Assembly: GCF_005144415.1 (NCBI RefSeq) | Contig: NZ_SWJE01000010.1 | Location: 1 to 64,000, forward strand | Reading direction: 5' to 3' | Source: Trinickia terrae | Lineage (GTDB): Bacteria; Pseudomonadota; Gammaproteobacteria; Burkholderiales; Burkholderiaceae | Length of the DNA: 64,000 nt | Shown here: piece by piece, positions 50,192 to 59,438 of the stretch | Layout of the letters: the number at the start of each line of letters is the position of its first letter | How positions within the stretch are numbered: the first letter of the stretch is position 1 | Notes under the pieces: model-generated | What the model was told of the DNA's origin: nothing | The model's input: the letters and a program-made list of their open reading frames with translations, nothing else | Database searches by the model: none | Translations under genes and position numbers: made by a program

Positions 50192-51214
50192 ATGAAAACC
50201 ACGATCAAGGACGTCGCCGCCTACGCTGGCTTTTCGATCGCCACCGTTTCGCGCGCGATCAACGCGCCCCATTCCGTGAACCGCGTCACTCTCGAAAAAA
50301 TCCGCGAGGCCATCGACGCGCTCCAATTCAGCCCCAACCCCCTCGGCCGCCAGCTGCGCAGCGACCGCACGCGGCTGATCGGCATCGTGCTGCCGACGCT
50401 CGCCAACCCGGTGTTCGCCGAATGCCTGCAAGGCATCGACGAGCTCGCGTCGGCGCAAGGCTACCGGCTGATGCTGATGACAACGCAATACGATGCCGAC
50501 CGCGAGCGCCATGCGATCGAGACGTTGCGCGCGCAGCGCGTGGAAGGCCTCATCCTGACGGTCGCCGACGCCGATACGCACCCGCTCCTCGACGAGCTCG
50601 ACCATGCGGGCCTGCGCTACGTGCTGATGCACAACGATACGGTGCGCCGCCCGGCGGTGTCGGTCGACAACCGCCTCGCCGCGTACGAGGGCGTGCGCAT
50701 GCTGATCGCGCACGGCCACCGGCACATCCTGATGCTGGCCGGCACGCTCGCCGAGTCGGACCGCGCGCGGCTGCGCTATGTCGGCTACTCGCAGGCGATG
50801 CAGCAGGCGGGCCTCACGCCCGCCCCCGCGCTCGAAGTCGATTTCAACGCCGACGAGCTCGCGCCTTCCGTGCTCGCGCACCTGACGAAGGGCGCGACGC
50901 GCCCCACCGCCCTCTTCTGCAGCAACGACCTGCTCGCGATGGTGGTCATGCGCGGCCTGCGCCGCGCGTCGTATTCGGTGCCGGAGCACATGTCGATCCT
51001 CGGTTTCGACGGCCTCGCGGTCGGCGAGCTGCTGTCGCCGCCGCTTGCGAGCCTGTGCACGCCGAACCGCGAGATCGGCTGCGCGGCGTGGCAGCGCCTC
51101 ATGAACCGCATCGAAGGTGTCGACGACGGCTCGTCCCTCTCGCTCACGCTGCCGCACACGCTGCGCGTGGGCGAGACGGTCGGCGCGATCTCGGACATCG
51201 TCGGCCAGCGGTAA
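50192..51214 (+). CDS. LacI-family transcriptional regulator
   Basis: 340 aa. The N-terminal HTH is TIKDVAAYAGFSIATVSRAI plus the hinge LQFSPNPLGRQLRSDRTRL; a periplasmic-binding-protein-like effector domain follows (IGIVLPTLANPVFAECLQGI, ILGFDGLAVGELLSPPLAS). It is followed after 88 bp by the ABC importer genes, so it should control them in response to the imported ligand. Starts at ATG 50192. Confidence 0.93.
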   Translation: MKTTIKDVAAYAGFSIATVSRAINAPHSVNRVTLEKIREAIDALQFSPNPLGRQLRSDRTRLIGIVLPTLANPVFAECLQGIDELASAQGYRLMLMTTQYDADRERHAIETLRAQRVEGLILTVADADTHPLLDELDHAGLRYVLMHNDTVRRPAVSVDNRLAAYEGVRMLIAHGHRHILMLAGTLAESDRARLRYVGYSQAMQQAGLTPAPALEVDFNADELAPSVLAHLTKGATRPTALFCSNDLLAMVVMRGLRRASYSVPEHMSILGFDGLAVGELLSPPLASLCTPNREIGCAAWQRLMNRIEGVDDGSSLSLTLPHTLRVGETVGAISDIVGQR

Positions 51215-51302
51215 GCGCTCCGGCTCCAGTCGACGCAAGCAAAACACAAGCAACAGAGCAGCACCGGCAAGCCCCAACCCGTTCCCCGCAAGGAGACCCG
51301 CT

Positions 51303-52379
51303 GTGACACGTCGTTCCCATTCCCTCGGCGCGCCGCTGCGCCGGTTGCTCGCCAAGGCCGGCGCGGCCGCGCTCGCCTCGGCCGCCGTCCTGTCCGTCGG
51401 CGGCGTCGCGTTCGTCGCCGCCCCGCAAGCCGCCTACGCCGACGAAACCGCGATCTGCTACAACTGCCCGCCCGAATGGGCCGACTGGGCGAGCCAGATC
51501 CAGGCAATCCAGCAGAAGACCGGCGTCCGCGTGCCGTTCGACAACAAGAACTCGGGCCAGGCGATCGCGCAGCTCATGGCCGAGCAGAAGAGCCCGGTGG
51601 CGGACGTGGTGTACCTCGGCGTGTCGTCGGCGTTCCAGGCGAAGGACAAAGGCGTGATCCAGCCCTACAAGCCCGCGCACTGGAACGACATCCCCGCGAA
51701 CATGAAGGACCCGCAAGGCTACTGGTTCGCGATCCACTCGGGCACGCTCGGCTTCTTCGTCAACAAGGACGCGCTCGAAGGCAAGCCCGTGCCGCGCTCC
51801 TGGGCCGACCTGCTCAAGCCCGAGTACAAAGGGATGATCGGCTACCTCGATCCGTCGAGCGCGTTCGTCGGCTACGCGGGCGCGGTCGCGGTCAACCTCG
51901 CGCTCGGCGGCTCGATGGACAACTTCGAGCCGGGCCTGAACTGGTTCCGCCAGTTGAAGGCGAACGCGCCGATCGTGCCGAAGCAGACGGCCTATGCGCG
52001 CGTGCTGTCCGGTGAAATTCCGATCCTGCTGGACTACGATTTCGATGCGTACCGCGCGAAGTACAAGGATCACGCGAACGTCGAGTTCGTGATTCCGACG
52101 GAAGGCACGATCTCGGTGCCCTACGTGATGAGCCTCGTGAAGGGTGCGCCGCACGAAGCTTCGGCCAAGAAGGTGCTCGACTTCGTGCTTTCGGACGAGG
52201 GGCAGAAGCTGTGGGCGAATGCGTACCTGCGGCCGGTGCGCGCGAACCAGATGAGCGCGGACGCCGCCGCGAAATTCCTGCCGGCGAGCGACTATGCGCG
52301 CGCCAAACCGGTCGACTTCGCCAAGATGGCCGAGAAGCAGCAGGCGTTCGGCGAGCAGTATCTGCAGATCATGCATTGA
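51303..52379 (+). CDS. ABC transporter substrate-binding protein
   Basis: A 358-aa periplasmic binding protein (family 1 / iron-polyamine-like fold). Signal peptide about residues 1-48, cleavage AYA-DE. The mature start TAICYNCPPEWADWASQI has two Cys that may form a disulfide. I chose GTG 51303 because AAGGAG precedes it by 8 bases. Ligand not certain; with the phosphodiesterase at the end of the operon, a phosphodiester or glycerophosphodiester is plausible. Confidence 0.87.
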   Translation: MTRRSHSLGAPLRRLLAKAGAAALASAAVLSVGGVAFVAAPQAAYADETAICYNCPPEWADWASQIQAIQQKTGVRVPFDNKNSGQAIAQLMAEQKSPVADVVYLGVSSAFQAKDKGVIQPYKPAHWNDIPANMKDPQGYWFAIHSGTLGFFVNKDALEGKPVPRSWADLLKPEYKGMIGYLDPSSAFVGYAGAVAVNLALGGSMDNFEPGLNWFRQLKANAPIVPKQTAYARVLSGEIPILLDYDFDAYRAKYKDHANVEFVIPTEGTISVPYVMSLVKGAPHEASAKKVLDFVLSDEGQKLWANAYLRPVRANQMSADAAAKFLPASDYARAKPVDFAKMAEKQQAFGEQYLQIMH

Positions 52380-52470
52380 TTGCTGATTGCGGCGAGGGGC
52401 GCTTTCGCTGGCGGAAAGACATAGCCTGGCGACGAGCGCCCTTCCCCCGCACCTTGAAGCACCCATTCCC

Positions 52471-53295
52471 ATGCACGACATCACCTTCCCGCTGCGCTGG
52501 CGCATCGCGCTGATCACGCCGGCGCTCGCCGTGTTCGCCGCGTTCTGGCTCTTGCCGATGGGCATACTGGCCCAGGTCAGCGCCGACGGCCATGCGTTCG
52601 ACACCTATCTCGCCCTCCTCGCCAACGCGCGCTACATGCGCAGTCTCGGCGCGACGGTCGTGCTGTCGGCGGCGGTGACGCTCGCGACGCTCGCGCTCTC
52701 CGTCATCTCAGGCCTCCTGCTCGCGCGCCGCGAATTCTTCGGCAAGCGCACGCTGCTCGCGCTGCTCACGTTTCCGCTCGCGTTTCCGGGCGTCGTCGTC
52801 GGCTTCATGGTCATCATGCTGGCGGGCCGGCAAGGGCTGATCGGCGCGCTGTCGTTGAGGCTCACGGGCGACAAGTGGGTGTTCGCCTATTCGATGACGG
52901 GCCTCTTCTTCGGCTATCTGTACTTTTCGATTCCGCGCGTAATCGTGACCGTGATGGCGTCCGCGACCAAGCTCGACCGCTCGCTCGAAGAAGCCGCGCG
53001 CTCGCTCGGCGCCTCGCCGTGGCAGATCATGCGCGACATCGTGCTGCCGGCGCTCTCGCCCGGCCTCATCGCGGCGGGCGCCGTCTGCTTCGCGACCGCG
53101 ATGGGCGCGTTCGGCACGGCCTTCACGCTCGCCACCGACATCGACGTGCTGCCGATGACGATCTACACCGAGTTCACGCTCAACGCGAACATGGCGACAG
53201 CGGCGGGCTTGTCGATCGTGCTCGGCGTCGTGACGTGGCTCGTGCTGGCGCTGGCGCGCAGCGTGACGGGATCGGCCGTTGCGGCTACCGCGTAA
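52471..53295 (+). CDS. ABC transporter permease, first subunit
   Basis: A 274-aa inner-membrane protein with six helices and the permease-ATPase contact loop EEAARSLGASPWQIMRDIVLP. ATG 52471 (MHDITFPLRWRIALI) was chosen; 52387 would add 28 residues without homology. It partners the next gene as a heterodimer. Confidence 0.92.
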   Translation: MHDITFPLRWRIALITPALAVFAAFWLLPMGILAQVSADGHAFDTYLALLANARYMRSLGATVVLSAAVTLATLALSVISGLLLARREFFGKRTLLALLTFPLAFPGVVVGFMVIMLAGRQGLIGALSLRLTGDKWVFAYSMTGLFFGYLYFSIPRVIVTVMASATKLDRSLEEAARSLGASPWQIMRDIVLPALSPGLIAAGAVCFATAMGAFGTAFTLATDIDVLPMTIYTEFTLNANMATAAGLSIVLGVVTWLVLALARSVTGSAVAATA

Positions 53296-53305
53296 GGAGA
53301 TGCGC

Positions 53306-54208
53306 ATGAGCACCATCCTGGAAACCCAAGCCGAAGCCTCCACCGCGCGCCGCGCGCTGCAGCGCGTAAAGGAACACCTGTCGGCGCGCAGCTTTCTCGC
53401 CGCCGGCCAATGGGCCGTCACGCTGCTGATCTGCGCGTTCCTGATCGTGCCCGTCGTGATGTCGATCCTCGCGGGCCTCACCGTGAACTACTTCCGCGGC
53501 GTCTCGAGCGGCCTCACGCTGCGCTGGCTCGGCGAAGTCTGGACGCAGTATCACGGCTCCGTGTTCCTGTCGCTCGAAATCGCCGTCGCCACGCTCGCGA
53601 TCACGCTCGTCATCGGCGTGCCCGCCGGGTACGCGCTCGCGCGCAGCAAGACGCGCGCTTCGCGCATCGTCGAAGAATTGCTCGTGCTGCCGATCGCGCT
53701 GCCGGGCCTCGCCTCGGCGCTCGCGCTGCTCGTTCTCTATGGCGGCTTCACGGCGTTTCGCACGAGCGCGATGTTCATCGTCGTCGGCCACGTCTTGTTC
53801 ACGCTGCCGTTCATGGTGCGCGCGGTGGCAGCCGTCGCGTCGAGTGCGGACCTGCGCACGCTCGAAGAAGGCGCGGCGAGCCTCGGCGCCACCTTCCGGC
53901 AGCGCTTCGTGACGATCGTGCTGCCGAACGTGCGGCCCGGCATCGTCGCGGGCGCGCTCGCCGTGCTCACGCTCTCGATCGGCGAGTTCAACCTCACCTG
54001 GATGCTGCACACGCCCGATACCAAGACGCTGCCGGTCGGCCTCGCGGATACCTATGCGTCGCTGCGCATCGAGATCGGCAGCGCCTACACGATCCTCTTT
54101 TTCCTGATGACGATGCCGCTGCTCGTCGCGATGCAATGGCTCGGCGTCGACGCGACGGGCCAGCGCCGCGCGGGCGCGAAAAAGCGCAAGCCGCCGCGCG
54201 CGTCCTGA
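53306..54208 (+). CDS. ABC transporter permease, second subunit
   Basis: 300 aa; six predicted helices and the EAA loop EEGAASLGATFRQRFVTIVLP. ATG 53306 follows AAGGAGATGCGC, 10 bp after the first permease stop, which implies translational coupling. The C-terminus is basic (AKKRKPPRAS). Confidence 0.92.
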   Translation: MSTILETQAEASTARRALQRVKEHLSARSFLAAGQWAVTLLICAFLIVPVVMSILAGLTVNYFRGVSSGLTLRWLGEVWTQYHGSVFLSLEIAVATLAITLVIGVPAGYALARSKTRASRIVEELLVLPIALPGLASALALLVLYGGFTAFRTSAMFIVVGHVLFTLPFMVRAVAAVASSADLRTLEEGAASLGATFRQRFVTIVLPNVRPGIVAGALAVLTLSIGEFNLTWMLHTPDTKTLPVGLADTYASLRIEIGSAYTILFFLMTMPLLVAMQWLGVDATGQRRAGAKKRKPPRAS

Positions 54209-54240
54209 TCCGCCGATCGAACCCGAACGACCCGACCACG

Positions 54241-55284
54241 ATGAAACTCGCCCCCGTTCCCATCACGCTCACGCAGTGCGCCAAGACCTTTCGCGGCACG
54301 CGCGTGCTCGAACCGCTCGACCTCTCGATCGGCGCCGGCGAAACGCTGGTGCTGCTCGGCCCCTCGGGCTGCGGCAAGACGACGACGCTGCGCATCATCG
54401 CCGGCCTCGAAACACCCGACGCGAGCGGCCAGGTGCGTTTCGGCGACGACGACGTCACGCGCCTGCCGATCGAGCGCCGCCAGGTCGGCATGGTGTTCCA
54501 GAGCTATGCGCTGTTTCCGAACCTGACCGTGCGCGGCAACGTCGGCTACGGTCTCAAGATCGCCAGGACCGATGCGGCCGTAGCGCGCCAGCGCGTCGAC
54601 GAGCTGCTCGCGATGATGCGGCTCGAAGCGCACGCCGACAAGCCGATCGACCAGCTCTCCGGCGGCCAGCGCCAGCGCGTGGCGCTCGCGCGCGCGCTCG
54701 CGATGCAGCCGCGCGTGCTGCTGCTCGACGAGCCGCTCACCGCGCTCGACGCGCGCCTGCGCGACACCTTGCGCAGCGAGATGAACGCGCTGTTGCGCAG
54801 CCTCGGCGTGACGACGATCTACGTGACGCACGACCAGGCCGAGGCGATGGAGCTGGGCGATCGCATCGTCGTGATGAGCGCGGGCCGCATCGAGCAGATC
54901 GGCACGCCGCGCGAGATCTACTTCCGTCCCGCGAACCGGACCGTCGCGCAGTTCGTCGGCACGATCAACCGCTTGGCAGGCCACTGGCGCGACGGCGCAT
55001 TCGAAACGACGGGCGGCAGCATCGCATTGCCGCAACGCGCCGCGCTCACGCAGGCGCCCGAGCTGTTCTTCCGCCCCGAGGACGCCCATCTCGCCGATCC
55101 CGCGAGCGCGCAATTGCGCGGCATGGTCGACGCGGTATCGTTTCTCGGCGAGCGCACGCGGCTCACGATCGGCGGCGCGGCGCCCGATGCGCTCTTCGTC
55201 GACGTCGCCGGCCGCGTCGAGCTCGCGCGCGGCACGGCGGTGGGCATTTCGATCGCACCCGAAGGCTTGATTGCCCTGTCGTAG
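54241..55284 (+). CDS. ABC transporter ATP-binding protein
   Basis: 347 aa, the motor of the importer. Walker A GPSGCGKTTTLR, Q-loop VFQSYALFPNL, signature LSGGQRQRVALARAL, Walker B LLLDEPLTALD and switch His in VTHDQAEAM. A TOBE-like domain (about 240-345) marks it as a MalK/PotA-type subunit, which may bind a regulatory partner. The ATG lies 32 bp after the second permease. Confidence 0.95.
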   Translation: MKLAPVPITLTQCAKTFRGTRVLEPLDLSIGAGETLVLLGPSGCGKTTTLRIIAGLETPDASGQVRFGDDDVTRLPIERRQVGMVFQSYALFPNLTVRGNVGYGLKIARTDAAVARQRVDELLAMMRLEAHADKPIDQLSGGQRQRVALARALAMQPRVLLLDEPLTALDARLRDTLRSEMNALLRSLGVTTIYVTHDQAEAMELGDRIVVMSAGRIEQIGTPREIYFRPANRTVAQFVGTINRLAGHWRDGAFETTGGSIALPQRAALTQAPELFFRPEDAHLADPASAQLRGMVDAVSFLGERTRLTIGGAAPDALFVDVAGRVELARGTAVGISIAPEGLIALS

Positions 55285-55327
55285 CGCGCTTCATCCAACA
55301 CACGACAATCGATACTGAGAGATCCCC

Positions 55328-56155
55328 ATGCTGCTTGCCCACATCAGCGACCTGCACATCAAGCGGCCCGGCGCACTCGCCTATCAGCGCGTCGACACGG
55401 CCGCCCATCTCGCGCGCTGCGTCGCGCGGCTCAATGCGCTCGAGCCGCGTCCCGACGCGGTGCTCGTCACGGGCGACCTCGTCGACCGCGGCAACGCCGA
55501 CGAGTACCGTCACCTGAAGTCGCTGCTCGATCCCCTGCAGATGCCGTACTACCTGCTGATCGGCAACCACGACGATCGCGCCGCACTGCGCGAAGTCTTC
55601 GCCGAGCGCGCGGAACTCAGCGAGGGCGGCGAGTTCATCCAGTACGCGGTCGACATCGGCCCGTTGCGCGTGATCGCGCTCGATTCGCAGGTGCCGCGCC
55701 AAAGCGGCGGCGAGCTCTGCGATGCGCGGCTCGCCTGGCTCGCCGACGCGCTCGACGCCGCGCGCGGCAAGCCCGTGATCGTCGCGCTCCATCATCCGCC
55801 GTTCGTCTCCGGCATCGGCCATATGGACCAGATCCGCCTCGCGCCCGCTGCTGCCGACAAGCTCGCCGAGATCGTGAGCCGCTATCCGAATGTCGAGCGC
55901 GTGCTGTGCGGGCACGTCCACCGGCCGATGTTCACGCGCTTCGCGGGAACGATCGCCGCGGCGATCCCCGCGCCGGCGCATCAGGTGGCGCTCGATCTGC
56001 GCGACGACGCGCCGTCCGCGTTCCGCATGGAGCCGCCCGCGTTCGCGCTGCACCGCTACGACCCGGCGACGGGGCTCGTCACGCACCATGCCTACGTCGA
56101 AGAAAGCGATGGGCCGTATCCGTTCTACGAACCCTCGGGAGAGCTGATCGACTGA
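55328..56155 (+). CDS. GpdQ-like phosphodiesterase (metallophosphoesterase)
   Basis: A 275-aa cytosolic di-metal enzyme: LLAHISDLHIKRPG, VTGDLVDRGNADEYRHL, LIGNHDDRA, VALHHPPFVSG and CGHVHRPM. Architecture and N-terminus resemble GpdQ glycerophosphodiesterase and the Rv0805/CpdA group. Last gene of the ABC operon (43 bp after the ATPase), so it probably hydrolyses what the transporter brings in. A cAMP role is less likely given the setting. Confidence 0.85.
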   Translation: MLLAHISDLHIKRPGALAYQRVDTAAHLARCVARLNALEPRPDAVLVTGDLVDRGNADEYRHLKSLLDPLQMPYYLLIGNHDDRAALREVFAERAELSEGGEFIQYAVDIGPLRVIALDSQVPRQSGGELCDARLAWLADALDAARGKPVIVALHHPPFVSGIGHMDQIRLAPAAADKLAEIVSRYPNVERVLCGHVHRPMFTRFAGTIAAAIPAPAHQVALDLRDDAPSAFRMEPPAFALHRYDPATGLVTHHAYVEESDGPYPFYEPSGELID

Positions 56156-56344
56156 CGGCCTTCGCGTCGCGCGAGGCGGGAAAAGGCGGGAAAAGGCGGG
56201 GAAAAGCGGCGGAAAGCTGCGGCGCGGCACCGGGCGGCTCCCGGCAGACTTGAACGCTCTCCGGTATGATCGCTCGCTTGGCGCCGTTGCCGCACGATTA
56301 TTGTCGTGCTAGCGCGGCGCCCTCATTGCTTTAAGGCCTTGCCC

Positions 56345-57553
56345 ATGTCCGCTGCCGATTCCGCCCATTCCGACGCCTCGATCCACTATTCGCGCGGCAT
56401 GCTGCTGTTGCTCGCGACAATCGCGGGCGTCTCCGTCGCCAACATCTATTACAACCAGCCGCTGCTCGACGCCTTCCGCGCGTCGTTCCCCGCGAGCGCG
56501 CCGTGGATCGGCGCGGTCCCGGCCTCGACGCAGCTCGGCTACGCGGCCGGGATGTTCTTTCTCGCACCGCTCGGCGACCGCTTCGACCGGCGGCTCATCA
56601 TCCTGCTGCAGATCGCGGGGCTCTCGCTCGCGCTGATCGCCGCCGCCGCGGCGCCCTCGCTTGCCGTGCTGGCCGCCGCGAGCCTCGCGATCGGCGTGCT
56701 CTCGACCATCGCGCAGCAGGCCGTGCCGTTCTCCGCGGAGCTCGCGCCGGCGTCGCAGCGCGGACACGCGGTCGGCACGGTGATGAGCGGCCTCTTGCTC
56801 GGCATCCTGCTCGCGCGGACGGCGGCGGGCTTCGTCGCCGAGTATTTCGGCTGGCGCGCGGTGTTCGGCACGTCGGTGGCGGCGCTCATCGTGCTCGCTG
56901 TGGTCATCGTGATGCGGCTGCCCAGCAGCAAGCCGACCTCGACGCTGCCCTACGGCAAGCTGCTCGGCTCGATGTGGCATCTCGTCGTGGAATTGCACGG
57001 CCTGCGCGCCGCGTCGCTCACCGGGGCGGCGATCTTCGCGGCGTTCAGCCTCTTCTGGTCGGTGCTGACCTTGCTGCTGGCGGAAGCGCCGTTTCATATG
57101 GGGCCGCAGGCGGCGGGCCTGTTCGGCATCGTCGGCGCGGCGGGCGCGCTGGCCGCGCCGCTCGCCGGGCGCTTCGCCGACAAGCGCGGACCGCGCGCGA
57201 TCATCTCGCTGTCGATCGGGCTCGTGGCGGTCGCGTTCGTGATCTTCGGGTTGTCGGGGGCGAGCATCGCGGGACTGATCGCCGGCGTGATCGTGCTCGA
57301 TATCGGCGTGCAGGCGGCGCAGATCTCGAACCAGTCGCGCATCTACGCGCTCAAGCCCGAAGCGCGCAGCCGCGTGAATACGGTGTTCATGGTCTGCTAC
57401 TTCATCGGCGGCGCGACCGGCTCGGCCGTGGGCGCCGTCGCGTGGCGCAATTTCGGCTGGACCGGCGTGTGCCTCGCCGGCTTCCTGTTTGCCGCGCTGG
57501 CCGCGTGGGTCCAGTCGCGGCGCGAGCCGGTTGCCGTGCGGCAAGACGCGTAG
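56345..57553 (+). CDS. MFS transporter (YgaY-like)
   Basis: A 402-aa carrier with 12 predicted helices; loop GDRFDRRLIILLQIAG between helices 2 and 3, and VANIYYNQPLLDAFR at the N-terminus as in the YgaY drug-transport group. Specificity unknown. ATG 56345 (MSAADSAHSD) was chosen over 56306. Separate from the ABC operon (189 bp, with a GC-rich repeat of GGGAAAAGGC). Confidence 0.85.
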   Translation: MSAADSAHSDASIHYSRGMLLLLATIAGVSVANIYYNQPLLDAFRASFPASAPWIGAVPASTQLGYAAGMFFLAPLGDRFDRRLIILLQIAGLSLALIAAAAAPSLAVLAAASLAIGVLSTIAQQAVPFSAELAPASQRGHAVGTVMSGLLLGILLARTAAGFVAEYFGWRAVFGTSVAALIVLAVVIVMRLPSSKPTSTLPYGKLLGSMWHLVVELHGLRAASLTGAAIFAAFSLFWSVLTLLLAEAPFHMGPQAAGLFGIVGAAGALAAPLAGRFADKRGPRAIISLSIGLVAVAFVIFGLSGASIAGLIAGVIVLDIGVQAAQISNQSRIYALKPEARSRVNTVFMVCYFIGGATGSAVGAVAWRNFGWTGVCLAGFLFAALAAWVQSRREPVAVRQDA

Positions 57554-57607
57554 AAGCCGCGCCGTCCTCGCGCGCGGCGCCATCATGGCGCCGCCACAGC
57601 GCATCGG

Positions 57608-58519
57608 TCACCCCGCCTTGCGCCGGTCGAACCAGAACGACAGCGCGACGCTCGCGAGAATCACGACGGTCGCGATCACGGTCCAGCGCGTGACAGGCTC
57701 GCCGAGGATCAGCGCGCCGAGCGCGACCGCGACGACCGGGTTCACGTACATGCAGCTGCTCGCGATGATCGGGCTCGTGTGCCGGATCAGGAATCCGTAC
57801 GCGATATAGGCAGCCATCGTGCCGACCAGCATCAAATAGAAAAAAGAGACGATCGGCCAGAAGCCGATCGCGAGCATGCGCTCGCCCGTGAACCAGGCGA
57901 CGGTCGCCGAGATCGCGCCGCCGAGGCCGATCTGCAGCGCCGTCGACAGGAACAGGTCCGAGGGCAGCTTGAGCCGCCCGGCCAGATGCGCGCCGCCCGC
58001 CCAGAACAGCGCGCCGCCGAGAATCACAATGCTGCCGAGCGTCGAGCCCGGCGACGCATCGCCGTGGTTCAGCACGACGATGCCGAAGAGCCCCAGACCG
58101 ACCGCCACCCATTCGCCCTTCGCGATCGGCCGCCCGGCGACGGCCGCGATCACCGTCGCGAACAGCGGCACGGTCGCGACCATGACCGCCGCGGTGCCGG
58201 TGCCGACGCTGCGCATCCCGAGCGCGAGCAGGCCGCTCGACAGCCCGACGAGCATCGTGCCGACGATCCCCGCGTTGCGCACTTCGCGGAGCGTCGGCAT
58301 CGCCGGCCTGCGGCGCATCGCGAGCACGAAGAGGCCGATGCCCGCGAACAGGTTGCGCATCCCCGACAGCAAAAGCGGCGGAAACGACTCGAGCGCGACG
58401 TGGACCGCGAGATACGTGGAGCCCCAGACGAGATAGACGACGGCGAGCGCGAGCGCAATCTGGCCGTTGCGAGATTGCGGCAAACGCAGGCGGAACGGAA
58501 GGGAAAAGCGCGGAGTCAT
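57608..58519 (-). CDS. EamA (DMT) family transporter
   Basis: A 303-aa protein with about ten helices arranged as two EamA repeats: ALALAVVYLVWGSTYLAVHV at the start of the first and YIAYGFLIRHTSPIIASSCMYVNPVVAVALG in the second (two short runs read together). The YedA-type exporter pattern GSTYLA is seen. Exports amino acids or metabolites in known members; substrate unknown. Convergent with the MFS gene. Confidence 0.85.
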   Translation of the reverse strand: MTPRFSLPFRLRLPQSRNGQIALALAVVYLVWGSTYLAVHVALESFPPLLLSGMRNLFAGIGLFVLAMRRRPAMPTLREVRNAGIVGTMLVGLSSGLLALGMRSVGTGTAAVMVATVPLFATVIAAVAGRPIAKGEWVAVGLGLFGIVVLNHGDASPGSTLGSIVILGGALFWAGGAHLAGRLKLPSDLFLSTALQIGLGGAISATVAWFTGERMLAIGFWPIVSFFYLMLVGTMAAYIAYGFLIRHTSPIIASSCMYVNPVVAVALGALILGEPVTRWTVIATVVILASVALSFWFDRRKAG

Positions 58520-58819
58520 GCTCGACGCGCCTCGCCCGGCAGGGGTTCAGCGCACGCGAGAGTCACCAGACAGCTAAGACGCGTGCGCCGCGTCGCGGAC
58601 GCGGCAAACCGGGCAAGACAGGACGGCATGTCGAACGGATGGAGCAAAAAGACCGCATTGGCGGCCACTGCAATTGGCGGCCGATAAAGAGATAACGGGC
58701 CGATTCAGGGGGCCCGTCGCGCATCCGCAGCATTATGCAATAAGGAATCGCAAACGAACGGCGAGTCCAGCCGAAAGAAATGTAAGTGATGTTTGCGAGC
58801 GACAGTCGACAGTCGATGC
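58520..58819. other. Intergenic region between EamA transporter and DUF4136 gene
   Basis: Nothing recognisable as a gene. Should hold the EamA promoter and the end of the operon to its right. Confidence 0.4.
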
Positions 58820-59434
58820 TCAACGCTCGAGCGGCTTGACCGACACGATGCCGGGCGCCGCGCCCTGCTCTGCCGGATGCAGCTTCACGCGCCATGCCTC
58901 GTGGTCCGCGAACGGGAATTGCGCGAAGACGCTTTTGACCAGATAAGCGCTCGCGCGGGCCGGATCGGCATCGTGGCCGCGGCTTGCCGCAAAGACGCGA
59001 TAGACCTCGCGGCCGCTCGAGCGCTCGAAAAAACGCAGCGTCAGCGTGTGGACGAACGGATGCTCGCCGGGCCACATCCATGCAGGCGCTGCGGTCTCAG
59101 GCCCGCCGCAAGCGGCGTCCGCGCCGCCTGCGGCGTGGGCGCAGTCGCCGCTGGCGACGCGCACGGCGGCGCTGCGCGTGTCGAAGGCGAGCGAGACGAG
59201 ATAGCGCGCACCGCCATCGCTCGCGAATCCATGCAGCGCCAATTCATCGCGCACGAGCGCTTCGTATTGCCGCTGCAACGGGCTATCGCTCTGCGAAGGC
59301 GCGCGCACGAGCTCATAGCTGCGCTCCCCGCCGAAGGCCGCCGGCAGGTTCGACGCCCGCACCTCGGTCCCCACATCGGCGCAGCCCGGCAAAACCGCCG
59401 CCCCCAGCGCGGCGCAGATCAAGAGACGTTTCAC
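58820..59434 (-). CDS. DUF4136-type lipoprotein
   Basis: A 204-aa lipoprotein: MKRLLICAALGAAVLPGC is a signal with lipobox LPGC, lipidated Cys18. DUF4136-like sheet pattern (YLVSLAFDTRSAAVRV, FVHTLTLRFFERSSGREVYRV). Function unknown. It starts 4 bp after the CHASE2 kinase stop, so it belongs to the same operon; possibly an outer-membrane partner of that system. Confidence 0.72.
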   Translation of the reverse strand: MKRLLICAALGAAVLPGCADVGTEVRASNLPAAFGGERSYELVRAPSQSDSPLQRQYEALVRDELALHGFASDGGARYLVSLAFDTRSAAVRVASGDCAHAAGGADAACGGPETAAPAWMWPGEHPFVHTLTLRFFERSSGREVYRVFAASRGHDADPARASAYLVKSVFAQFPFADHEAWRVKLHPAEQGAAPGIVSVKPLER

Positions 59435-59438
59435 GTTG

